Shown: positions 25,241 through 34,866 of the stretch, piece by piece
Position numbering within the stretch: position 1 is the stretch's first letter
Layout: the number at the start of each line of letters is the position of its first letter
Origin: Poteriospumella lacustris
Taxonomy: Eukaryota > Sar > Chrysophyceae > Chromulinales > Dinobryaceae
Assembly (NCBI GenBank): GCA_008000375.1
Contig: SMOI01000222.1
Location: forward strand, 1 to 45,000
Direction: 5' to 3'
DNA: 45,000 nucleotides
The notes under the pieces: model-generated
What the model was told of the DNA's origin: nothing
The model's database searches: none
The model's input: only the letters and a program-made list of their open reading frames with translations
Position numbers and translations under genes: made by a program

Positions 25241-25275
25241 TTTAATAAAAAAAAAAATAAAACTATTGCCTTAAG

Positions 25276-25659
25276 TTAATTTGGCAAAGCGTTTTGTAAG
25301 CGAATTAATAAAAGTAGCTTCAAAAAGCTGATAAATTTTAGAAAAATTTCAAGGGATTCAAAAGCGATAAGGCCTGAAATATCAAACCCATGTCCTCCTA
25401 CTCGCGCTGGTGGAAAATGCTTGCGCCAAAAACGAAACCAAGGATCAGTTAAAATTCGTATTATTGATAATGGCCATTTGTATGGGTTAAACAAAGGTAG
25501 CTGATCAAAAAGAAGCTTTGTATACAGTAATCCTTTATAAAATTTTCCTAATATATACAGCAAATTTGCTAGTTCAATTAAACTTTCTAATAAAAAAATG
25601 TAAGAAATAGGAATCTTGCTGTTAGTTTTGCTTAATGCTATAAAAAAGGATATCTTCAC
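25276..25659 (-). CDS. ycf19: YggT-family membrane protein Ycf19
   Basis: YggT/Ycf19 proteins are small membrane proteins widespread in bacteria and red-lineage plastids; in some systems they affect membrane or thylakoid organisation, but the biochemical role is unsettled. This 127-aa protein has a hydrophobic segment near residues 18-37, the family core FNPYKWPLSIIRILTDPWFRFWRKHFPP (residues 56-83), GGHGFDISGLIAFESLEIF, and a C-terminal hydrophobic helix. Its retention in a plastid without photosynthesis genes suggests a role outside thylakoids. It is divergent from sufB and upstream of rps16. Confidence 0.9.
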   Translation of the reverse strand: MKISFFIALSKTNSKIPISYIFLLESLIELANLLYILGKFYKGLLYTKLLFDQLPLFNPYKWPLSIIRILTDPWFRFWRKHFPPARVGGHGFDISGLIAFESLEIFLKFISFLKLLLLIRLQNALPN

Positions 25660-25817
25660 GTTTTTATTTTAGTATAAATAAATTATAGTTTAAATATATC
25701 TTAAAACAATGAAATAAGGCAATAGTAATAGGTTATAAATTTTATAAGATATTACTTCTTCTTAATTTTTTTGTTATATATTAAACATAAAGCTTGGAGG
25801 TATAAAAATCTAATCAT

Positions 25818-27251
25818 ATGAATAAAAAGATTTTAGATGCATTTTCTAATTCCTATAAGTACGGCTTTCAAACGAAAATTAAAAAAGAGTACTTTCCAAA
25901 AGGATTAAATGAAAATATTGTAAATTTAATTTCTGAAAAAAAAAAAGAGCCAACTTTTTTAAAGAATTTTCGCTTAAACTCTTTTAAAAAATGGAATAGT
26001 ATGAGTATGCCTAATTGGGCTAACTTAAAAGTTGAATCCATTAACTTTGATGAAATTAATTATTACTCTGTTCAAAAAAAAAAAAAGTATAGTTCTCTTA
26101 ATGAAGTAAATCCAGAGATATTAAAAACGTTTGAAAAGTTGGGCATAAGTTTAAATGAGCAAAAAAAATTAGCTAATGTAGCCATAGATGCAGTTTTTGA
26201 TAGTGAATCCATTGCAACTACATATAAAGAAAAATTGGCGAAAGCGGGCGTCATTTTTTGCTCAATATCAGATGCTATTAAAGAGTTTCCAGAGCTAGTC
26301 AAAAAATATTTAGGTCTAGTTGTTCCATCTGGCGACAATTTCTTTGCGGCGCTAAACTCTGCTGTTTTTAGTGATGGGTCTTTTTGTTACGTACCTAAGA
26401 ATGTAAAATGTCCTTTAGAGTTATCAACTTACTTTCGTATTAATGATACAGAATCAGGTCAATTTGAGCGAACTTTAATAATTGTTGAAAAAAATGGTTC
26501 ACTAAAATACCTTGAGGGTTGCACAGCACCTCAGCATAGCGAAAACCAGCTACACGCAGCAATTGTTGAGCTTATTGCTTTTGAAAATGCTACGATAGAA
26601 TACTCAACCGTTCAAAACTGGTATAGTGGGGATAGTAATGGAAAAGGAGGAATCTACAATTTTGTAACAAAAAGAGGTTTATGCCTAGGAAAAAAAGCGC
26701 AAATCTCATGGACACAAGTAGAAACAGGTTCTGCTATAACTTGGAAATATCCTAGCTGTATCCTAGTGGGGGATAACTCTTCTGGAAAGTTTTACTCAAT
26801 CGCCTTGACAAATAATTATCAGCAATCTGATACTGGAACTAAAATGATTCATCTTGGAAAAAATACAAATAGCCTTATATTATCGAAAGGTATTTCAGCT
26901 GGCTTTTCTAAAAATTGTTATCGTGGTCTTGTTAAGATTACATCAAAAGCAAATTTTTCACGAAACTTTTCCCAATGTGATTCTTTCTTATTAGGTTCTT
27001 CAACTTTTGCTTCAACATATCCATATATTGATAACTTCAACTCAAGCAGCGTAATTGAGCATGAGGCTAAAGTATCAAAGCTAACAGATGAACAACTTTT
27101 TTACCTTACTCAACGAGGTCTTTCAGCAAACCAAGCGGTTGGATTAATAGTTAACGGTTTTTGTAAAGAAGTTATGGTTATGCTTCCTATGGAATTTGCA
27201 AGCGAAGCTGATAAATTATTAAGCTTAAAATTAGAAGGAAGTATTGGATAA
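25818..27251 (+). CDS. sufB: Fe-S cluster assembly scaffold SufB
   Basis: SufB with SufC and SufD builds Fe-S clusters on a scaffold in the stroma. The protein is 477 aa. Recognisable are [67 protein letters not shown], the late NCYRGLVKI with a conserved Cys, and [27 protein letters not shown] with the conserved Glu-His pair. A GGAGG lies at 25796-25800, but 17 bases from the ATG is too far for a normal Shine-Dalgarno site. sufC follows 14 bases downstream; SufD is not in this region. Confidence 0.97.
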   Translation: MNKKILDAFSNSYKYGFQTKIKKEYFPKGLNENIVNLISEKKKEPTFLKNFRLNSFKKWNSMSMPNWANLKVESINFDEINYYSVQKKKKYSSLNEVNPEILKTFEKLGISLNEQKKLANVAIDAVFDSESIATTYKEKLAKAGVIFCSISDAIKEFPELVKKYLGLVVPSGDNFFAALNSAVFSDGSFCYVPKNVKCPLELSTYFRINDTESGQFERTLIIVEKNGSLKYLEGCTAPQHSENQLHAAIVELIAFENATIEYSTVQNWYSGDSNGKGGIYNFVTKRGLCLGKKAQISWTQVETGSAITWKYPSCILVGDNSSGKFYSIALTNNYQQSDTGTKMIHLGKNTNSLILSKGISAGFSKNCYRGLVKITSKANFSRNFSQCDSFLLGSSTFASTYPYIDNFNSSSVIEHEAKVSKLTDEQLFYLTQRGLSANQAVGLIVNGFCKEVMVMLPMEFASEADKLLSLKLEGSIG

Positions 27252-27265
27252 TTTATTAACTACTT

Positions 27266-28003
27266 ATGAGTATTTTACAAATTTCAAATTTAGTTGTGCA
27301 AAATAAATCTAAAAATATATTAAAAGATTTTAATTTGCAAATTGAAGAAAACCAAATTCATGTAATAATGGGGCCTAATGGCTCTGGAAAAAGTACATTA
27401 GCCAAAACGTTAGCAGGTCATCCGGATTATATTATTTCTAATGGAAGAATAGATTTTTTAGATAAAAATTTGCAGCTTTTTAACGCTGAAATGAGGTCTA
27501 AGGAGGGATTATTTATGGCATTCCAAACTCCTCCTGAAATTTCAGGCCTTACAAATTTTGACTTTCTTCATTTAATTTATAATGAGCATCAAAAACATTT
27601 CTTAAAAAAGGAATTAAGTCCTATTGAGTTTCTTCCAATTATTTTAAAACTTTTTGAAAAATTAAATTTTAATAAAGACTTTTTATATCGAAATTTAAAT
27701 GAAGGCTTTTCCGGAGGTGAAAAGAAAAAAAATGAAATTTTACAGCTATTAATTCTTAATCCTAAGCTTATTATTTTGGATGAAATTGACTCTGGTTTGG
27801 ATATTGATGCTTTAAAACAAATTTGTATGCTCTTAAAATCAGAAATTAGAAGCTCTCTCTTAGTTATTACTCATAATTCAAAAATTATTGATCTTTTAAA
27901 TCCGGATTTTGTACATATATTTTTTGATGGGAAAATACAAAAAACAGGTGGTGCAGAGCTTGCTAATTTGCTTGATCAAAATGGTTATAATTTTTTTATA
28001 TAA
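27266..28003 (+). CDS. sufC: Fe-S assembly ATPase SufC
   Basis: SufC is the ABC-type ATPase that drives conformational change in the SufBCD scaffold. Walker A is GPNGSGKS (residues 36-43), the Q-loop lies in FMAFQTPPEISGL, the signature is FSGGEKKKNEILQLL, and Walker B is LIILDEIDSGLD, with the H-loop in VITHNSK. At 245 aa it is full length. It forms a two-gene operon with sufB and converges on rps2. Confidence 0.97.
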   Translation: MSILQISNLVVQNKSKNILKDFNLQIEENQIHVIMGPNGSGKSTLAKTLAGHPDYIISNGRIDFLDKNLQLFNAEMRSKEGLFMAFQTPPEISGLTNFDFLHLIYNEHQKHFLKKELSPIEFLPIILKLFEKLNFNKDFLYRNLNEGFSGGEKKKNEILQLLILNPKLIILDEIDSGLDIDALKQICMLLKSEIRSSLLVITHNSKIIDLLNPDFVHIFFDGKIQKTGGAELANLLDQNGYNFFI

Positions 28004-28010
28004 CCTTTAT

Positions 28011-28046
28011 TAATAATTTGGCTAAGCTTGTTTAGCCAAATTATTA
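28011..28046. terminator. Hairpin between sufC and rps2, over the rps2 stop
   Basis: A perfect 15-bp stem (28011-28025 with 28032-28046) with a 6-base loop spans the end of rps2, whose stop codon (28022-28024) lies in one arm. It starts eight bases after the sufC stop, so one hairpin can serve both converging transcripts. Confidence 0.75.
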
Positions 28047-28750
28047 TTTAATTTTTGTTTACCAGCTAAGATTCGTTTTGAAAGATAACTTAGTATTAAA
28101 TCAATAGCCGCTGGAGCATCATCATTCCCAGGAATTGGATAGGGAATCAAATCTGGGTTACAATTTGAATCGACAACACAAATTGTAGGAATACCTAATG
28201 CTTGGCACTCTGAAATTGCTATGCTTTCTTTTATTTGCGAAGTAAAAACAACAATATCTGGTAACGTTGGCATTGTTTTAATTCCTTCAAATAAGCATTT
28301 TAATTTTTGAAGTTGTTTATAATTCTTACTTCTTTCTTTTTTTGATAATATCTGTGGATCGGTATTTAAATAATAATTTTCTAACTCTTTCAATTTTAAA
28401 ATTCGCTTTTGTAAGGTTGACCAGTTTGTAAGCATACCACCTAACCATCGAAAATTTATGTAAAATATTTTTCCTTCTTTAGCGTATTTGGCTACGCTTT
28501 CTGAAGCGACTTTACTGGTACCTACAAAAAGAATTTGCTTCCCTTTACTAGCTTTTTTTTCTAAAATATTTCCAGCAAGGCGCAAAAATTTAAATGTTTT
28601 TACTAAATTAAAAATATGAATACCATTTTTTTCACCTAAAATGTAGGGAGCCATTTTGGGGTTCCATTCTCTTGATTTATGCCCGTATTGAATACCTGCT
28701 TTTAAAAATTGTTCAATAATTAAATTTTTGTTAGTTTCTTGTATTTTCAT
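28022..28750 (-). CDS. rps2: 30S ribosomal protein S2
   Basis: uS2 binds late to the small subunit near the mRNA exit. Motifs are LKAGIQYGHKSREWNPKMAPYILGEKNGIHIFNL (residues 16-49), FRWLGGMLTNWSTLQKRI, and VDSNCNPDLIPYPIPGNDDAPAAIDLI. At 242 aa it is complete. It is the last gene of the leftward rpo operon, and its start lies inside the final 20 bases of rpoC2. Confidence 0.97.
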   Translation of the reverse strand: MKIQETNKNLIIEQFLKAGIQYGHKSREWNPKMAPYILGEKNGIHIFNLVKTFKFLRLAGNILEKKASKGKQILFVGTSKVASESVAKYAKEGKIFYINFRWLGGMLTNWSTLQKRILKLKELENYYLNTDPQILSKKERSKNYKQLQKLKCLFEGIKTMPTLPDIVVFTSQIKESIAISECQALGIPTICVVDSNCNPDLIPYPIPGNDDAPAAIDLILSYLSKRILAGKQKLNNNLAKQA

Positions 28751-31700
28751 AGTAGTTTATAGGTTTATAATAATATAGGGTATCTAAATAATTTTTTGAG
28801 TTAATAAACCCAGTTCCTGCTGGAACTAATCTGCCAAAAATAACAGACTCTTTTAGACCACGAACCCAGTCTTTTTTACCTTCAACCGCTGCCTTAGTTA
28901 AAACAAGTTTAGTTTCTTGAAACCCTGCTGCAGTTAAAAATCCTTCTTTATGTAAAGCGGCTTTACTTATAGGAAAAAGCATTGGCTCATAAAAAATATC
29001 TTTTCTTTTTTCTTCGTCATAAAGCTTACAGATTTCAGAAATCAAGGAAAATGATATTGTCTCGTTAGAATAAAAAATTTCATTATGACAATATTTTATT
29101 TTAACTTTTGAGGTTAGCTCTCGAAGTATAAGTTCGATATGATTATTAGCTATTTCAACACCTTGTGATCGATATACACTTTGGATTGAGTTTAATAAAA
29201 TAAGATGAAGTTTGTAAATACTTTTATAAGTTCCTAGCATTAAAGATTCTAAACTTAAGTGATAGTAGAATAAATTTAGAAGTAAAATATGAACATCTAC
29301 AGTTCCTTCGGTTACAAATCGTCCAATATCAACGAATTCAGATATTTTTATCTTCAGCTTTTCGGATTGAGCTACAAAATGGGAATAAGATGTATCTAGG
29401 CGTTGTAAAGTATGTGAAGCTAGCTTTTGCTTTGATTTATTTAAAGTAAGCTCTTTTTCTAAGCCTATTAATACGCTAGGAAGTATATATTTCACTTTCT
29501 TTCGCTTTGAAAATTGTGAAATTAATTCTAAGGCATCTTTATTATAAAAATCCTTATTAATTTGTTTTAAAGACAAATTGCTTTGTTTAGAAAAAAGTGA
29601 AAATTGAGGCAAACGAATAAAAGATGAGACACTAAAAGGTAATTCAAATTTGTTTAATAGAAAAGGATAGCTTAATGAATTACTTTTGTCTCGTGAGTGT
29701 AAAACTTCTAATTTTTTAAATTCTAAAGCTTCATGACCTGCTTTTTTATGAATCAATAACTTTTTAATAGGGCTAATACCTCTAAAAAAATTAAGTAAAA
29801 TATATTGCCTTTTTTGAACTTTTCGGAGACTCCTAGGATCATTAGCATTTAAAGCGAATTTGCGTGGCTTTATAGCAAAGCTAAAGTTTTTGGAACTCTC
29901 AGAAAGAATTTCCACATCGTAAATAAAATTTTTTGAAAAATGTTTCGAAAATCTTAAATTTTCCTTTGCTGGATTTGTTTTCCAATTTCCTAAAAAAATG
30001 AATGGACTTGAAAACAATAAAGCTGGTTTTTTCGCCTTTCTAGCCTCTAATAACTCTTCAATTTTTGGTAAACCTTGAACTATATCTTCACCCTTTTGTT
30101 TTGCAACTAATAAGTACGCTAAAACGTCATCTTTTTTTAAAAATTTTCCCTCTAGTTTTGATAATAAAGCACCTTTTGGAACTGATAAAGCGACAGCATT
30201 TTGGTAAACATGCTGAAATCCATTTTTATGTAAAAGAATACCAGAGCTTGGTGACTGAATTGTTGTCCCTAGCAGCTCTTTAGGAAAAATTATTTTTTCT
30301 TTTTTTTCAAGTTGATAACTTGTATCAAAATTAATTTTCCAAGTATCTTTTTCGGTTATATAGAAAAAACTGTGCTTGCTAGCCTTATAAATTTTTGAAT
30401 TTGTTTTTACTTTATATATTTTTCCACTAATATTAGGATAATAATAATAGTAACCTATCACTGTGTGAGGATCCAAATATTGATAATTTTTTAAAAAAAT
30501 TTCAACTTTTCCTTTTATTAAAGATTCAATATTTAAGCCAGTTATATTTAGCTCAGCTTTTTTTAAGTGATTTTTAATGATAAGTTTTTTTTTATCAGAA
30601 GACCATAACGATATACCTTGAAAAGGCATTACAATTTTTGAGCTAGCAAAAGCATTATTTAATGATAAATGGTTTCTCTTTAAATTCTTTGGATACCACA
30701 GAGTTGAATAAAGCTGTCCTCTTGCAAGCCATATTACATTATCTGATTTTCCTTTTGTTAGTTCATTAGCAAGATATACCTGTTCATATATTTTATCATT
30801 TAAAATAAAGGCATCAAAAGGTGCTCTAATTGGGTGCATTTTTTTTTCTGATAAATATTTAGTTTCACGCCTAAGCTCACTTAGAATTTGTCCCTTCTTT
30901 ATAAACTCGGATTTTTTAACATATAAGAAGGAAGATTTAGGTATAAAAACTTCATACTCTTTCCCCTCCACAGAAGTAATAGTTGCTTTTATATCTTCTA
31001 ATAATAATGGAACCATTTTACCACTAATAGTTCTAGCTAATGTGGCTTTAATATTTGCAGGTAAGTTCAATAAACCTGAAAATGGTGACGGCTGACTTTC
31101 AAAAAATTGACCCATGAAAACCCCTCCTGTATGAAAAGTTCTCATCGTTAACTGTGTACCAGGCTCACCAATGGATTGAGCAGCTATTGTTCCAGCTGCT
31201 AGGCCTAAGTCGATAATTTTACGATTTGCTAAATTCCAACCATAGCAATTTTGGCATATCCCATTTTTTAATTTGCACGTTAGCGCTGATCTGTAAAATA
31301 ATAATAAAGGACCTTTGGTTTTTAGGAACTTTAGATATTCTTCGCTAAGAGATTTTTTAAATGGTAAAAAAGATATTTTTTTATTTCCCAAAGTGCGTAT
31401 CTCAACTAAAGTTTTCCCAATTAAATCATTTGAAAATGAGTCGTGATTTAAAAAAAAGCTTAATTTTGAGCTAGTTTCGCAATCAATAGCTTTTACTGTA
31501 ATGTCTTGAGCGATATAAATTAGTCTTCGAGTTAAATAACCTGCATCAGCGGTTTTTAAAGCCGTATCAACGACTCCTTTTCTAGCACCATAAGAAGAAA
31601 TAATATAATCTATGGAACTTAAGCCTTCACGAAAATTTGCTTGAATTGGTAAATCAATAATATCCCCTTCTTGGTTTACCATTAGCCCTCGCATACCAAT

Positions 31701-32117
31701 AACTTGACGCACTTGTGACATATTTCCTCTTGCTCCTGAAAAAGCCATAATATGCAAAGAGTTTAAAGGGTCATTGTGTTGAAAATGTTCAATTATTTTA
31801 GCCTTAAGAGCTTCAGCACCTGAGTTCCAATTATTAATAATATTTTGAAAGCGCTCAACGTCAGAAACTAAACCTAAAGACCAGTTTTTACTGATAGTAT
31901 CAAAATCTGTACCTATTCCTTCAATAAGAGCTTTTTTAGCAATTGGAGTTTTTAAATCATCAATGCTAATTGAAACACCAGAAGCCGTTGCATAATAAAA
32001 CCCTATCCCTTTCAAAAAATCTCCTAAATTTGAGGCTTGCGAAAAATTCAAAAATTGAAAGCTTTGTTTAATAAAGCTTTCTAAGTTTTTTTTTGTTAAG
32101 GCTTTTGTAATAAACAT
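28731..32117 (-). CDS. rpoC2: RNA polymerase beta'' subunit
   Basis: The C-terminal half of bacterial beta', split off in cyanobacteria and plastids. It shows the AFSGARGNMSQVRQVIGMRGLM region (residues about 124-145), the second zinc site CKLKNGICQNCYGWN (with an earlier Cys in DCETSS), EPGTQLTMRTFHTGG near 320, QGLPKIEELLEARKAKKPALL, and the C-terminal GFLTAAGFQETKLVLTKAAVEGKKDWVRGLKESVIFGRLVPAGTG. At 1128 aa it is near the lower end of plastid sizes; the middle part is divergent and Lys-rich. It overlaps rps2 by 20 bases. Confidence 0.97.
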   Translation of the reverse strand: MFITKALTKKNLESFIKQSFQFLNFSQASNLGDFLKGIGFYYATASGVSISIDDLKTPIAKKALIEGIGTDFDTISKNWSLGLVSDVERFQNIINNWNSGAEALKAKIIEHFQHNDPLNSLHIMAFSGARGNMSQVRQVIGMRGLMVNQEGDIIDLPIQANFREGLSSIDYIISSYGARKGVVDTALKTADAGYLTRRLIYIAQDITVKAIDCETSSKLSFFLNHDSFSNDLIGKTLVEIRTLGNKKISFLPFKKSLSEEYLKFLKTKGPLLLFYRSALTCKLKNGICQNCYGWNLANRKIIDLGLAAGTIAAQSIGEPGTQLTMRTFHTGGVFMGQFFESQPSPFSGLLNLPANIKATLARTISGKMVPLLLEDIKATITSVEGKEYEVFIPKSSFLYVKKSEFIKKGQILSELRRETKYLSEKKMHPIRAPFDAFILNDKIYEQVYLANELTKGKSDNVIWLARGQLYSTLWYPKNLKRNHLSLNNAFASSKIVMPFQGISLWSSDKKKLIIKNHLKKAELNITGLNIESLIKGKVEIFLKNYQYLDPHTVIGYYYYYPNISGKIYKVKTNSKIYKASKHSFFYITEKDTWKINFDTSYQLEKKEKIIFPKELLGTTIQSPSSGILLHKNGFQHVYQNAVALSVPKGALLSKLEGKFLKKDDVLAYLLVAKQKGEDIVQGLPKIEELLEARKAKKPALLFSSPFIFLGNWKTNPAKENLRFSKHFSKNFIYDVEILSESSKNFSFAIKPRKFALNANDPRSLRKVQKRQYILLNFFRGISPIKKLLIHKKAGHEALEFKKLEVLHSRDKSNSLSYPFLLNKFELPFSVSSFIRLPQFSLFSKQSNLSLKQINKDFYNKDALELISQFSKRKKVKYILPSVLIGLEKELTLNKSKQKLASHTLQRLDTSYSHFVAQSEKLKIKISEFVDIGRFVTEGTVDVHILLLNLFYYHLSLESLMLGTYKSIYKLHLILLNSIQSVYRSQGVEIANNHIELILRELTSKVKIKYCHNEIFYSNETISFSLISEICKLYDEEKRKDIFYEPMLFPISKAALHKEGFLTAAGFQETKLVLTKAAVEGKKDWVRGLKESVIFGRLVPAGTGFINSKNYLDTLYYYKPINYYENTRN

Positions 32118-32122
32118 AGTAA

Positions 32123-34777
32123 TTAAAGTTCTTTTTGATAAGTACTTACTCCTAAATTAAATAAAACTCTACCTGGAGTTGTTTCGAAATAGCAATCACT
32201 TAAAATATATTTGTTTTCGTTGATCAAATTACCTACAAGAACTCCTAAATTTGTTAATAGATAAACTCGTCTATTTATTGCTGAATTCGTCAAAATTTTT
32301 AAAATTTTGACACCAGCTTTCCATAAAATAAAAGAAGTATCTAAAATAGACAACTCGTTCTTATCAATATAGTATGAAAATTTTGAGATATCATAACGAA
32401 TAAAAATAGGGGTTTGCAAGTTTACTTTTTTATTCCCTAAAGCTAATAAAATTTCTTGTTTGCTTGCAAAAATTTTTGGTTTCAAACTTGGATCCTTTTC
32501 TTGCATATATGTTAGGTAATAAGCTCCAATTACAATATCTTGGCTTGGTTTAACTATGACTTCTCCATTAGCTGGTGAAAAAATATTAGCAGAAGTCTTT
32601 AAAAAGCTTTTAATTTCCAGTTGACTTGCTGAATATAGTGGCAAATGAATAGCCATTTGGTCACCGTCAAAGTCAGCATTAAATCCAGCACATACTAAAG
32701 GATGAAGTTGAATTGCATCTCCTAAAGTAATTAATGGGTCAAAAGCTTGAATCCCAAACTTATGTAAGGTTGGTGCTCGGTTTAAAAGAATACTGTAGCG
32801 CTGGCTTAGTTGAAATAGCAAAGACCAAATTATAGGTTTATTTTTTTCTATTAATAACTTTAAAAATTTTCTATATGAAAACCCTTTATAAATTTCAAGA
32901 TTTAAGGGTGCTAAACCTTCCTTATTTTTTTTTTGTTCTAAAGCAACCTTTAACTCTAATAATAGTGAAATAAGAAAAGGCTCAAAAAGAGTTTTAGCTA
33001 TTTCGAAAGGTAACCCACACTGATTCATTTTTAGTTCTGGACCAACAACTATAACAGAACGTCCTGAATAATCAACGCGCTTTCCTAAAAGAGTTTGTCT
33101 AAATCGACCCTCTTTTCCTTCTAGAATTTCCGTAAGTGTTCTTAGAGGGCGATTATTCAATAGTATTTGGCGCTGCTTAGGCATTCTTGCATTATCAATT
33201 AAACAATCGACAGCTTCTTGAACTGATTTTGCTATTTGCGATCTGAACATAGAAAAATCATCATTTCTTGCACCAAACATATTGTATGTAAAGATACGAC
33301 GTGTTCTTAAAATAATTAAGCGATAAATTTCATTTAAGTCCGCACTAATTAGTTTTCCATTTTCAAGTTCTTGAAGGGGCCTTAAAGTAGGGGGTAGGAT
33401 AGGTAAATGCGTTAGCATCATTGAAGATGGGTTAGTAGAAGTTGCTAAAAAGCTTTCCAAAATCCTTAAACGCTTAGTTACTCTATTATGTTCGGTCTTT
33501 TTAGAGCCAAAAAGAGAAAGTTTATCTCGTAATAAAGAAATCTCGTCTTTTAAGTTAATATCTTCTAATAATGAGTAAATAATTTCACTGTTATAACGCT
33601 TTCGGTATTTTCCAGAGTATTTTTGAATGTAATAATCGGTCAGGATGCTTTTTCCTAATTTTTCGTAATAGTCTTCTTTTAGTAAGGCTTTAGGTGAATT
33701 TGAAAATGCCTTATTTTGAATTCTAGTTGCTCGGTTAAAAATTTTAAACAAGTTTTGTTTACTAAATTGGCTTAAAAATCCTGTTTTTTTTTTTGTAAGA
33801 AACTTATAAAATTCCTCAAAATCCTGAATAATTTTATCATCAAAATTTTTAGTATTATAATACGCAGGCCTTGACCTCTCATAAAGATTTAAAATGCTTA
33901 AAAGTCGCTCAATTTGTCTTAATAGATTGCCCGATTTTTTTTTTAGATTTGGTACTCGTCTTTTTAAAAATTGCTCAAAATTATTTTGACCTTTTTCTAA
34001 AAAAATTGAATTTAAGGTATCGAGCCTATTTTCATAGCTTAAAATTTTTTTCTTACTTACAACTAGAAATGCTTTAAACTCTTTGAGATGTTCGCGTCGA
34101 TATTTTGCTAAAGAAGAAGAGAAAAAGCAAAAATCTACGCATAATTGAGGGTGAGATTTTGCTGTCTGAGAGTAATAATATATCGGGTATAAAAGGTTCT
34201 TTTCTTTTGAAGAAAATTTGGAAAACTCAAAAGATTGGTAAAGATCTTTATAATAAAGGGTACTTTCTAAAGCTTTTCTTGGTATTTCCAAAATTTGCTC
34301 TATATAAGATGGTCTTCCTCTTAAAAACCATATGTGAGAAACGGGTACAAATAATGAAAATGTCCCCATTCTATATCTTCTTACTCTTGATTCCGTAAAC
34401 TCAACATAGCAACGAGGGCAAGCAAGCCCAAAACCTATTTTTTCATATTTAGTTCCACAAGCACATATTCCAGTTTTTAATGGTCCAAATATTTTTTCAC
34501 AAAAAAGTCCTCCTGCAACTGGCAAAAAGTTTGTAAATTTTACAGTTTCATTATTCGTAACTTCCCCAATAATTTGTTTAGTTATCTTAGGCTCTAAACG
34601 GTTTCCTAAGTTAACAAAAATTTCTCGTGTGCTCCAAGAAAGAATTCGTGCAGGAGAAGCTATGGAAAGCTTAGCGTAATCAAAAGAACTATAAAGACTA
34701 TCAAGTTGTGTTAATAATTTTTCTGTTTTTTGCAACTCTAATTTAAATTTTTCCCTTTCTAAAAGCTTATTAGTCAT
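32123..34777 (-). CDS. rpoC1: RNA polymerase beta' subunit (N-terminal part)
   Basis: It carries the active-site aspartates of the plastid-encoded polymerase in NADFDGDQMAIHLP (about residue 700). Also visible are the N-terminal zinc site CACGTKYEKIGFGLACPRCY, PVSHIWFLRGRPSYI, RQTLLGKRVDYSGRSVIVVGPELKMNQCGLP, and LNRAPTLHKFGIQAF. At 884 aa it is some 250 residues longer than the usual 620-680; the extra sequence, rich in Lys, Phe and Tyr, lies around residues 180-430 between the clamp start and the PPTLRPLQELENGKLI region. Five bases separate it from rpoC2. There is no intron. Confidence 0.97.
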   Translation of the reverse strand: MTNKLLEREKFKLELQKTEKLLTQLDSLYSSFDYAKLSIASPARILSWSTREIFVNLGNRLEPKITKQIIGEVTNNETVKFTNFLPVAGGLFCEKIFGPLKTGICACGTKYEKIGFGLACPRCYVEFTESRVRRYRMGTFSLFVPVSHIWFLRGRPSYIEQILEIPRKALESTLYYKDLYQSFEFSKFSSKEKNLLYPIYYYSQTAKSHPQLCVDFCFFSSSLAKYRREHLKEFKAFLVVSKKKILSYENRLDTLNSIFLEKGQNNFEQFLKRRVPNLKKKSGNLLRQIERLLSILNLYERSRPAYYNTKNFDDKIIQDFEEFYKFLTKKKTGFLSQFSKQNLFKIFNRATRIQNKAFSNSPKALLKEDYYEKLGKSILTDYYIQKYSGKYRKRYNSEIIYSLLEDINLKDEISLLRDKLSLFGSKKTEHNRVTKRLRILESFLATSTNPSSMMLTHLPILPPTLRPLQELENGKLISADLNEIYRLIILRTRRIFTYNMFGARNDDFSMFRSQIAKSVQEAVDCLIDNARMPKQRQILLNNRPLRTLTEILEGKEGRFRQTLLGKRVDYSGRSVIVVGPELKMNQCGLPFEIAKTLFEPFLISLLLELKVALEQKKNKEGLAPLNLEIYKGFSYRKFLKLLIEKNKPIIWSLLFQLSQRYSILLNRAPTLHKFGIQAFDPLITLGDAIQLHPLVCAGFNADFDGDQMAIHLPLYSASQLEIKSFLKTSANIFSPANGEVIVKPSQDIVIGAYYLTYMQEKDPSLKPKIFASKQEILLALGNKKVNLQTPIFIRYDISKFSYYIDKNELSILDTSFILWKAGVKILKILTNSAINRRVYLLTNLGVLVGNLINENKYILSDCYFETTPGRVLFNLGVSTYQKEL

Positions 34778-34812
34778 TTTTTTTTAATAGGTTTTATAGT
34801 AAAAGCTTTCAT

Positions 34813-34866
34813 ATTCTTTTTAAAATTTTAGAAATTAAATTAAGTTTCTAAAATTTTAAAAAGAAT
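34813..34866. terminator. 22-bp perfect hairpin with the rpoB stop codon in its loop
   Basis: Bases 34813-34834 pair without mismatch with 34845-34866 across a 10-base loop, and the rpoB stop codon (34840-34842) lies in that loop. It is inside the leftward rpo operon, between rpoB and rpoC1. It may attenuate transcription, define an mRNA end, or affect termination of translation. Confidence 0.7.

Noticed and set aside
25796-25800. GGAGG as Shine-Dalgarno site of sufB
   Set aside because: It is 17 bases from the ATG, and most genes here lack such a site. The function is uncertain, so it was not listed.
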